NCBI GenBank assembly: GCA_934754735.1
Contig: CAKVJE010000029.1
Coordinates: 1 to 18,069, forward strand
Length of the DNA stretch: 18,069 bases
Direction of reading: 5' to 3'
Source: an uncultured Candidatus Melainabacteria bacterium
GTDB taxonomy: Bacteria; Cyanobacteriota; Vampirovibrionia; Gastranaerophilales; Gastranaerophilaceae
The position numbers were made by a program, and so were the translations under genes. How positions within the stretch are numbered: the stretch's first letter is position 1; every line of letters starts with the position of its first letter. Below the pieces are notes generated by a model that worked only from the letters and a program-made list of their open reading frames with translations, did not search any database and had not been told where the DNA came from. Of this stretch, positions 1-6,446 are shown one piece after another.

Positions 1-259
1 TAATATCTTTATTAAGCATATAATTAACATTGATATATTTTCCTGTATCTCTTAAAAAATCAAGAATATTAACATCCAAAACATCTAAAAGTTTGACAAA
101 AGTTAGATATGTCGGATAATTTAGTCCGGCTTCAATGCGTGAAATCTGTTTTTCATTTAAACCAACTTTTTCCGCAAGCTCAAATTGCGTAAGTTGCTTG
201 CTCTTACGATATTCTTTAAATTTGTTGCCAATAATTTTTTTATCTGTTTCTAATATCAT
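1..259 (-). CDS. XRE-family helix-turn-helix transcriptional regulator (partial, runs off the window)
   Basis: I translated this from the minus strand, starting at the ATG at 259-257. The frame stays open for 86 codons to the window edge, so the C-terminus is missing. Residues about 10-66 form an HTH_3/Cro-C1 domain: an N-terminal helix (KEYRKSKQLTQFELAEKVG), the recognition segment NEKQISRIEAGLNYPTY, and the usual following helix LTFVKLLDVLDVN. In this family the second and third helices bind operator DNA, normally as a dimer. The gene diverges from the glycosyltransferase operon. The shared 146-nt intergenic region carries inverted repeats overlapping the operon promoter, so local regulation of that operon and of itself is a reasonable inference. 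Only a weak Shine-Dalgarno-like GAGA lies upstream. Whether a sensor or oligomerisation domain follows cannot be seen. Confidence 0.88.
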   Translation of the reverse strand, partial: MILETDKKIIGNKFKEYRKSKQLTQFELAEKVGLNEKQISRIEAGLNYPTYLTFVKLLDVLDVNILDFLRDTGKYINVNYMLNKDI

Positions 260-289
260 TAAGTATCTCAATAATTTTGTTAATATTTT

Positions 290-353
290 AAGACGTTAAT
301 GTCTTCTTATAAACAATATACATGTCTTATCTTTTTATTTGACAATAAGACAT
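290..353. promoter_or_regulatory. Candidate operator cluster: inverted repeats of ATGTCTT/AAGACAT
   Basis: A perfect 9-bp inverted repeat, ATGTCTTAT (322-330) and ATAAGACAT (345-353), has its arms 14 nt apart and brackets the -35 element of the glycan operon. A second, shorter inverted repeat, AAGAC-gttaat-GTCTT, lies at 290-305; its right half extends to ATGTCTT (299-305). Three half-sites therefore share ATGTCTT/AAGACAT and a fourth is partial. The position between the divergent XRE gene and the operon suggests a binding site for that regulator. The repeats are seen directly; the binding is inferred. Confidence 0.55.
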
Positions 354-367
354 CCGTGTACTATCAT
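339..367 (+). promoter_or_regulatory. Sigma70-type promoter of the glycan operon
   Basis: TTGACA (339-344) matches the -35 consensus exactly. It is followed by a 17-nt spacer and TATCAT (362-367), five of six matches to TATAAT. Transcription would start near 374, giving a leader of roughly 38 nt that contains GGAG (401-404) before the first gene. The inverted repeat at 322-330/345-353 flanks the -35, so a bound regulator would compete with RNA polymerase. Confidence 0.65.
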
Positions 368-411
368 GGCGATTAATTAGTTACAAAGATGTTGAATTTC
401 GGAGTTTGAAT

Positions 412-1671
412 TTGGAAGAGAAATTTAAGATTAGTATTGTAATTCCTGTGTATAACGTTGAAAAATATCTGCATCAATGTTTAAACAGCATTCTCAATCA
501 AACTTTTCAAAATTTTGAAATTATTTGTATTGACGACGGTTCGACTGATAGCTCTCTAGAAATTCTGCAAGAATATAAACGCAAAGATGACAGATTTGTT
601 GTTGTTCAGCAGAATCATTTTGGAGCCGGATTTGCAAGAAATAGCGGAATTCGAATTGCCTACGGCAAATACATCCAATTTCTCGACGCCGATGATTATT
701 TTGAGCCGACAATGCTGGAAGAATTATATAATCACGCAGAAAAATATGGCGCAGATTTAACGGTTTGTTCTTCTAGAAAAGTTGATAACGAGGGTAATAT
801 TGTAGAAAGCGGTAATCCGAATTCACCAATCAATCTTGATAAAACTCCATTAGAACAGCCGTTTAACTGGAAAGATTTTAAGGACGATATTTTTTGTTTA
901 TTTAATGTTCCATCTTGGAACAAATTATATTTAAAAGATTTAATTCTCTCTAATAATCTTCAATTTCAAAATCTCACGAGTTGTAATGATGTTGCGTTTG
1001 GACATATTTCAAAAATTTGTGCTAAAAAGATTGTAGTTTTCAATAAAGAATTGATAAATTATAGATGTAATCGCTCTGGTAGTATTTCTGAATATAGAGC
1101 AAAACATTCAAAAAACATATTACTGGCAGCACTTCAAATAAAAGAGTTTTTAGAAAATAGAGGAATTTTTGAAGAACTGAAAAAAAGTTATATAAGAGTC
1201 ATAAAATCACATATAGCTTGGGAACTTGGCCATTGTAATGACTCTCAATATGAAACTTTCGTACAAAATTTGAAAGAGTTAATGCCAAACGATTGGAAAT
1301 TTTTTAATTCAGTATTGAGAAGAGATTACATCACTCCAACTTATTTAAAAAATTTTATAGGAAGTAACAGAGTTATGCTTTGGGGGGCAAGCTTGTTTAT
1401 TCAAAAAGTTTTAGCTCAAGAAAACAAAAAGAATCAGAATATTTTGGGAATTATTGACCGTAATGAAGCTTCGTGGGGAAAGAATTGTGGGAATTATAAA
1501 ATTTATTCTCCTAATGCTTTATCTGACTTAAAACCGGATGGCATTATTTTGACGGTTTTATCAAATAACGAGCCTATTTATGAATCATTAAAACAGGAAC
1601 TTGCTGAAAAATATCCAGATATTGAACTTTTACCAAATATTTTCGAAGAGGAGATACTTTTTAATGTTTGA
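412..1671 (+). CDS. GT2-family glycosyltransferase with C-terminal Rossmann-like module
   Basis: Residues about 5-120 form a GT-A family 2 glycosyltransferase fold. It has the N-terminal VIPVYN strand and loop, DDGSTD (residues 41-46), and the metal/nucleotide-binding DADD (92-95) followed by YFEPTML. Such enzymes transfer a sugar from a nucleotide-sugar to a glycan acceptor at the cytoplasmic membrane face; donor and acceptor are not predictable here. Residues about 320-411 are a separate alpha/beta module (RVMLWGAS, then GIIDRN) that recurs in the next three proteins. I chose the TTG start at 412 because GGAG at 401-404 is 7 nt upstream; the in-frame TTG at 406 is only 1 nt from it. The 3' end overlaps the next gene by 8 nt, which suggests translational coupling. 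It is the first gene after the promoter. Confidence 0.88.
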   Translation: MEEKFKISIVIPVYNVEKYLHQCLNSILNQTFQNFEIICIDDGSTDSSLEILQEYKRKDDRFVVVQQNHFGAGFARNSGIRIAYGKYIQFLDADDYFEPTMLEELYNHAEKYGADLTVCSSRKVDNEGNIVESGNPNSPINLDKTPLEQPFNWKDFKDDIFCLFNVPSWNKLYLKDLILSNNLQFQNLTSCNDVAFGHISKICAKKIVVFNKELINYRCNRSGSISEYRAKHSKNILLAALQIKEFLENRGIFEELKKSYIRVIKSHIAWELGHCNDSQYETFVQNLKELMPNDWKFFNSVLRRDYITPTYLKNFIGSNRVMLWGASLFIQKVLAQENKKNQNILGIIDRNEASWGKNCGNYKIYSPNALSDLKPDGIILTVLSNNEPIYESLKQELAEKYPDIELLPNIFEEEILFNV

Positions 1672-2650
1672 TTCAAAGTTTTATAAAATATTAAATTTAT
1701 ACAAAGATAAACACATCTTATTTTGGGGTGCAAGTTTATTTTTGAAAGATTTTATTCAGAAAAATGATTTAAGTGAATTTAAAATCCTTGGGATTATTGA
1801 TAGAAATAAAAAGAAAATTGGCTCTGAATTTATGGGCTATAGAGTCTTTTCTCCACTTGAAATTGTTAATTTTGAAAATGTTTGCATTATCAGTACAGTA
1901 AAAAATTCTTCTGATACTGTTTATAAAAAAATTGCAGATTTCTTAGAATTTGCTAATTTACAACAACAAGTTACTCTCGTTGAAAATCCTTTCTTGAATG
2001 GATTAGAAAAACTTGCCAGTAACCATATTTATTTAATAAATGATAAAAACGAAAAATACGAAGTTTCATATATAGAAGGACTTAATGTCATTTGGTTAGG
2101 TGAAAATAGCACAATAACTTTTTATACAAATGATATTCCACAAATCATTAATACAACAATCCGCATAAATAGCAATTCTCAAATAACAGTCGGTTTTAAT
2201 TCTGATATAAGGAATTTGTTAGTAAGAATGGAACAAGAAGAGTCGACTATTTCTATAGGTAATAATTTTAGTATTTATCAAGGTGAGTTCGTTATAACAA
2301 GTGAAAGAGGTGTTAAAATTCAAATTGGGAATGACTGTTTATTTTCAACTCACATTTGTCTAAGAGCTACTGATGGACATACATTATATAATAATGAGAC
2401 TAATAAAATTTTGAATCGTTCAAAAGGAATTATAATTGGAAATCATGTTTGGGTAGGGAATAGAGTTCATATTTTGAAAAATACCGTAATTCCGGATAAT
2501 ACCATTGTTGGAACAAAAAGTATCGTAAACAAACCATTTGAAGATACAAATACCGTTATTGCAGGTATACCTGCAAAAATAGTAAAAAAGTATATCAATT
2601 GGGATAGAAGAGGATTAGCGAATTTTATTGGAGAATATTATGAAGAGTGA
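1664..2650 (+). CDS. Left-handed beta-helix (hexapeptide repeat) acyltransferase with N-terminal Rossmann-like module
   Basis: The 328-residue protein has the recurring module at about 17-110 (HILFWGAS, GIIDRN) and a hexapeptide-repeat beta-helix at about 140-312. Family marks are DGHT (237-240), whose histidine aligns with the catalytic base of maltose/xenobiotic-type O-acetyltransferases, HVWVGNRV (261-268), and the C-terminal IAGIPAKIVKKY cap. By family, it probably transfers an acetyl or other acyl group from acyl-CoA to a sugar. The layout of a Rossmann-like domain before a beta-helix resembles PglD/NeuD sugar N-acetyltransferases, although the typical glycine-rich PglD loop is not obvious. 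The ATG at 1664 is supported by GAGGAG (1648-1653). It overlaps the upstream gene by 8 nt and the downstream gene by 11 nt. The exact sugar substrate is unknown. Confidence 0.85.
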   Translation: MFDSKFYKILNLYKDKHILFWGASLFLKDFIQKNDLSEFKILGIIDRNKKKIGSEFMGYRVFSPLEIVNFENVCIISTVKNSSDTVYKKIADFLEFANLQQQVTLVENPFLNGLEKLASNHIYLINDKNEKYEVSYIEGLNVIWLGENSTITFYTNDIPQIINTTIRINSNSQITVGFNSDIRNLLVRMEQEESTISIGNNFSIYQGEFVITSERGVKIQIGNDCLFSTHICLRATDGHTLYNNETNKILNRSKGIIIGNHVWVGNRVHILKNTVIPDNTIVGTKSIVNKPFEDTNTVIAGIPAKIVKKYINWDRRGLANFIGEYYEE

Positions 2651-4655
2651 AATTTCGGTTATCATTCCCGTTTATAATGCAGAAAAATTTATTATCAAAT
2701 GCTTAGATAGTGTTATCAATCAAACATTTCAAGATATTGAAATCATTTGTGTTGATGATTGTTCTACAGACAATTCAAAACAAATTCTTAAAGATTATGC
2801 ACAGAAGGATTTAAGAATAAAAACTATATTTTTTGATAAGAACAAAAAACAAGGTGCAGCAAGAAATGCTGGACTTGATATTGTACAAGGCAAATACGTA
2901 ACTTTTGTTGATGCAGATGATTATATTGAACCAACAATGTTGGAAAAAATGTATAAAGCTGCAGAAAGAAATTATTGTGATTTAGTTATTGCAAATATTA
3001 AAAATGTAGCTCTGGATGAAAACTCCAATAATTTAAAAGATAAAATAGATATATATTACGATAGCAAAAAAAAGAATTCCGGATTTTATGTATTTGATTT
3101 TTTTACTAGCGATTTGAGAGTAGGACCAGTTGCAAAGCTTTATAAAAAAGAAATTATTGATACTTATAATATTAGATTTCCTGAAAAATTAATTCAAGAA
3201 GATGAAGCGTTTTATTGGTTTTATATGCCATTTGCAAGTAATATTTATAATATTAATGAAGATGTTTATTATAGACAAATTCATCAAAAATCTACAATGT
3301 ATCAATTAAATTATTATCAACAAGGCATTTACGATCAAATAAGCATTTTGAAACAAATTCAAAAATTTCTGAGAAAACATAAATTATATAAATTGTATAA
3401 ATCTAAATTTATTGAATATACAGAAATGAAATTAAATAGCATAGAAGACAAAGAAGTTTATAACAAATATTTTAATAAAATTATACTATTTTTACCTGAA
3501 ATTGTACAAATTATAGTTACTGAACTTAAATTTATAAATCAGATTTATGCAAATCGTAATAAAAAAATTGTTTTCTGGGGTGCAAGCATATTCTTATCAA
3601 ATTGTTTAGAAAAATATAAGATTAAAAGTAAAAATATTATTGGAATTATAGATAAAAATCCTAAAAAACAGGGTGAAAAAATACAAAATTATCAAATTTT
3701 TACCCCTGAAGCTCTAAAAGAACTAAATCCAGATGTTGCAATATTTGCAGTAAAAAATAATGCACACAATATCTATCCAAAAATAGAAGTTTTTCTTCAA
3801 AAAGAATATCCAAATATATATTTAAGCAAGAATATTTTTCCACCAAAAATCACTTGCAAACCAGACATCCCACAAAAGCACTTGGAACGTTTTTCTGTGC
3901 ATTTGGTAGAACATTGCAATTTGAATTGCAAAGGTTGTAACAATTTTTCACCACTAGCTGAAAAGAAATTCGCAAATTTAGAAAGCTACGAAAACGATAT
4001 AAAAAGAATTGCGGAATTAACAAATAAAAAATTAAAGAGAATTAATTTAATTGGTGGAGAACCATTATTACACCCAAATTTAATTGAATTTTTAAGGGTA
4101 TCAAGAGAACACTTACCAAATACACGACTAATAATTCTTACAAATGGCATTCTTTTACCAATTCTTGGAGAGGATTTTTGGCAAGCATGTAACAAATACA
4201 ATATTGCTATAGAAGTTACCAAATACCCTATAAAAGTTGATTTTGACAAAATTGAAGAAATTGCAAAAAGATATGATGTAGAGTATGGATATTTTTGCAA
4301 CACAGGAACTGTAACTAAAACCAGCAATAGTTATCCTATTGATGTAAATGGAAAACAAGATATGGTTTCCAGCTTTAAATCTTGTGAATGTGCAAATAAT
4401 TGTATATTCTTAAAAGATGGACGATTATATACTTGCGCGATTGCGCCTAACATCGAACATTTTAATAAACATTTTGGATACAATGTACCTTTAACAGAGA
4501 AAGATAGCATTGATATTTATAAAGCAAAAAATGAAAAGGAAATTATGAAATTTTTAGCAAAACCGATTCCTTTTTGCAAATACTGCAATGTTAAGGATAG
4601 AGTTTACGGCATAGATTGGACTGTTTCTAAAAAAGAAATAAAAGAATGGATTTAA
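2640..4655 (+). CDS. Three-part fusion: GT2 glycosyltransferase, Rossmann-like module, radical SAM enzyme
   Basis: The 671-residue protein has three parts. Residues 1-120 are a GT2 domain (VIIPVYN, DDCSTD at 39-44, DADD at 91-94) closely resembling the first operon gene. Residues 308-400 carry the recurring module (KIVFWGAS, GIIDKN). Residues about 418-660 are a radical SAM domain: C426, C430 and C433 form the CxxxCxxC [4Fe-4S] motif (HCNLNCKGC), GGEP lies at 472-475, and later cysteines 582, 584, 588, 599, 646 and 649 could hold an auxiliary cluster of SPASM/Twitch type. By family, the radical SAM part should make a 5'-deoxyadenosyl radical; its substrate is unknown, and a sugar intermediate is an inference from the fusion. 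The ATG at 2640 has GGAG 6 nt upstream and overlaps the previous gene by 11 nt. The N-terminal 400 residues look like a duplicate of the first gene. Confidence 0.87.
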   Translation: MKSEISVIIPVYNAEKFIIKCLDSVINQTFQDIEIICVDDCSTDNSKQILKDYAQKDLRIKTIFFDKNKKQGAARNAGLDIVQGKYVTFVDADDYIEPTMLEKMYKAAERNYCDLVIANIKNVALDENSNNLKDKIDIYYDSKKKNSGFYVFDFFTSDLRVGPVAKLYKKEIIDTYNIRFPEKLIQEDEAFYWFYMPFASNIYNINEDVYYRQIHQKSTMYQLNYYQQGIYDQISILKQIQKFLRKHKLYKLYKSKFIEYTEMKLNSIEDKEVYNKYFNKIILFLPEIVQIIVTELKFINQIYANRNKKIVFWGASIFLSNCLEKYKIKSKNIIGIIDKNPKKQGEKIQNYQIFTPEALKELNPDVAIFAVKNNAHNIYPKIEVFLQKEYPNIYLSKNIFPPKITCKPDIPQKHLERFSVHLVEHCNLNCKGCNNFSPLAEKKFANLESYENDIKRIAELTNKKLKRINLIGGEPLLHPNLIEFLRVSREHLPNTRLIILTNGILLPILGEDFWQACNKYNIAIEVTKYPIKVDFDKIEEIAKRYDVEYGYFCNTGTVTKTSNSYPIDVNGKQDMVSSFKSCECANNCIFLKDGRLYTCAIAPNIEHFNKHFGYNVPLTEKDSIDIYKAKNEKEIMKFLAKPIPFCKYCNVKDRVYGIDWTVSKKEIKEWI

Positions 4656-4671
4656 ACATATTGGAGAAATT

Positions 4672-5814
4672 ATGATAAAAGAAAAGTTGTATGAAGATTT
4701 GTTTGATAAGATTCCTGAAAATTGTAATATCGCAATTTTTGGCGCGAATATTACCGGAGAAAAAATCTTCAATGATTTGGCAAAAATAAAACCTTGCGTA
4801 AATGTTGTTGGTTTTATTGATAATATTCAAGTTGGCAAATTTCACAATTTACCGATTTGGCGATTAAAAGATTTTGTAGACAAGATGCCAAAGAATATTC
4901 TTGTCGTTATGTCAACTACAAGAGATGATACAATGTTAATTAATATATTAGATTTATATGGTTTTAATATTATACAGCAAACACCTTTTGTTAGTGACTA
5001 TTACAGAAATTCTTCTACTATTTTCACTGACGAAAATCTAGAGAAAGTACTTAATGTCTTAGATGCAGAAGAAGATAGAAATTTATTCAAAAATTTATTT
5101 AAAACAAGAGCCAAAAATATTAGTACAGATTTCTATGAAAAATATTATTTTCAAAAAGTTGCAACTAAGTATAAGATAAATTATGCATATAACAAACAAT
5201 ATCTTGATAAAATAAATAAAAACGCTGTAAAAATAGTATTTGATGCTGGAACAAATGATGGCATAAATGTAGTAGCGTTTAATTGTTCACTACCAAATTT
5301 GCAGAAAACTTATGGGTTTGAAGCAATTTATGATATTACAAAAAATCCTTTTATAGAAGAGTTTATAATGGATGGAAGACTGGAAATTGTACCATACGCA
5401 TTAGGAGATTCTCATAAAAAAATCAATTTCTGCATTAATAAAGCCTTTAATTACTGCTCTTTTGGAGAAGAAATTACAGATAACAATGTGCAAATTAATC
5501 CGGATGAATGGGAAAAACGAATTGTTGATGTTGTTACAATTGACAATTTTTGTTTAGAAAGAAATATAAAACCAGATTTAATAAAAATGGATATTGAAGG
5601 TGCGGAACTGGCTGCACTAAAAGGTGGTATCAAAACGATTCAAAAATGTAGAACTCAATTGGCTATTTCTATTTACCATAATTGTGGCAAGGATTTATTT
5701 AGCATTCCTATCTACTTAAAAGAAAATCTTGAAAACTATAAATTCAGACTAGGACATTATTCTGCAACTAATTCTGAAACCGTGCTATATGCAATACCAA
5801 ATGAGTTAGATTAA
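4672..5814 (+). CDS. FkbM-family SAM-dependent methyltransferase with diverged N-terminal Rossmann-like module
   Basis: The 380-residue protein has a C-terminal FkbM methyltransferase domain (about 180-375). Motif I is VFDAGTNDGINV (189-200), the SAM-binding loop of the family, and LIKMDIEGAE (303-312) is the conserved later acidic motif. FkbM enzymes O-methylate sugars or polyketide hydroxyls using SAM. Residues 17-100 (NCNIAIFGAN, VVGFIDN) look like a diverged copy of the module found in the three genes upstream, with FGAN replacing WGAS. GGAG at 4663-4666 supports the ATG. The gene is 16 nt after the radical SAM fusion and 12 nt before the next gene, so it is in the same operon. A role in methylating a residue of the operon's glycan is inferred. 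Confidence 0.85.
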   Translation: MIKEKLYEDLFDKIPENCNIAIFGANITGEKIFNDLAKIKPCVNVVGFIDNIQVGKFHNLPIWRLKDFVDKMPKNILVVMSTTRDDTMLINILDLYGFNIIQQTPFVSDYYRNSSTIFTDENLEKVLNVLDAEEDRNLFKNLFKTRAKNISTDFYEKYYFQKVATKYKINYAYNKQYLDKINKNAVKIVFDAGTNDGINVVAFNCSLPNLQKTYGFEAIYDITKNPFIEEFIMDGRLEIVPYALGDSHKKINFCINKAFNYCSFGEEITDNNVQINPDEWEKRIVDVVTIDNFCLERNIKPDLIKMDIEGAELAALKGGIKTIQKCRTQLAISIYHNCGKDLFSIPIYLKENLENYKFRLGHYSATNSETVLYAIPNELD

Positions 5815-5826
5815 AAGGAGAGAATT

Positions 5827-6324
5827 ATGAAAGAATTTGATATTTATGAACCAGAAGGCCCTAAAGAACAAAAAAAATTCAGATACGCTTTAGGAAAAAC
5901 TAGCAAAAGTATGGTTATATGTATTGGTTTAAATCCAAGTACAGCAACAGATAAAATACCAGATAGAACTTTTAACAAGATTTGTAAAATCGTAGAACAT
6001 AATGAATACGACGGTTTTGTGCTTTTGAACATTTGTCCTCAAAGAAGTTCTAATCCTAAAAATGTTGAATACAACGAAAATGATGCCACTAAAAATTGTA
6101 AAATCATCCAAAAATATTTAGACAAATATCCAAAAGCACCAATTTGGTGTGCCTGGGGAAATAATATTCATTTAGAAGAACTAGAAAAGTATCGTGCAAA
6201 GGTTGAAGAAATGATTTCTACAAGGGAATGTTTTTGCACATCTGTAAACAAAACCGGCGAACCAAAACATCCGTTGTTTGAAAAAGAAAACGCAGAACTT
6301 CAACATTTTACGTTTTCATCTTAA
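5827..6324 (+). CDS. DUF1643 family protein of unknown function
   Basis: The 165-residue protein shows the DUF1643 pattern in order: FRYALGK (18-24), GLNPSTA (34-40), a D-x-T segment (PDRTFNK), VLLNICPQRS (65-74), WCAWGN (107-112), and a C-terminal KTGEPKHPL (142-150). This family is found in bacteria and phages and has no assigned biochemical role that I can state. AGGAG (5816-5820) precedes the ATG by 6 nt. The gene starts 12 nt after the methyltransferase, so it is probably the last cistron of the glycan operon, although nothing in the protein itself points to sugars. A weak hairpin follows it. Confidence 0.8.
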   Translation: MKEFDIYEPEGPKEQKKFRYALGKTSKSMVICIGLNPSTATDKIPDRTFNKICKIVEHNEYDGFVLLNICPQRSSNPKNVEYNENDATKNCKIIQKYLDKYPKAPIWCAWGNNIHLEELEKYRAKVEEMISTRECFCTSVNKTGEPKHPLFEKENAELQHFTFSS

Positions 6325-6338
6325 AACATAATGTGTTG

Positions 6339-6363
6339 AACGTCTTTTACCTAGGCGTTTTAA
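6339..6363 (+). terminator. Weak possible terminator after the glycan operon
   Basis: AACGTC (6339-6344) can pair with GGCGTT (6354-6359) across a 9-nt loop using one G-U pair, and a run of four T follows the stem's GC core. The stem is short and the T-tract poor. It is the only hairpin candidate I see in the 122-nt gap between the DUF1643 gene and rimO. Confidence 0.3.
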
Positions 6364-6432
6364 AATCGTAGATATATAATACAAGATACTTAATATAGCG
6401 GACTTGATTTAATAATTTCTAACTTTCTTTGT

Positions 6433-6440
6433 GTTAAAAT
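6433..6440 (+). promoter_or_regulatory. Extended -10-like element just upstream of rimO
   Basis: TAAAAT (6435-6440) lies exactly 6 nt before the rimO ATG at 6447 and is preceded by a TG in the extended -10 position (TGTTAAAAT). No good -35 lies 16-18 nt upstream; a TTGATT at 6404-6409 is too far. If used, transcription would begin at or next to the start codon, consistent with the absence of any Shine-Dalgarno sequence there. Confidence 0.4.
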
Positions 6441-6446
6441 GAATTT

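Noticed and set aside
1601..1663. Longer N-terminal extension of the acyltransferase from a TTG at 1601.
   Set aside because: It lies inside the upstream gene, has no ribosome binding site and adds no domain. The ATG at 1664 has GAGGAG.
3066..3073. Run of eight A in the GT2/radical SAM gene as a phase-variation tract.
   Set aside because: Such runs are expected in AT-rich coding sequence (Lys codons here), and the frame is intact. A G6 run at 1382-1387 was set aside for the same reason.
3986..4845. Overlapping minus-strand open frames of 60-110 codons within the radical SAM and methyltransferase genes.
   Set aside because: They are antisense to strongly supported genes, have low-complexity composition and show no recognisable domain or ribosome binding site.
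1..6324. Prophage or plasmid fragment, suggested by the XRE regulator and the DUF1643 gene.
   Set aside because: No integrase, structural phage gene, replication gene or attachment repeat is visible. The other genes are glycan enzymes.
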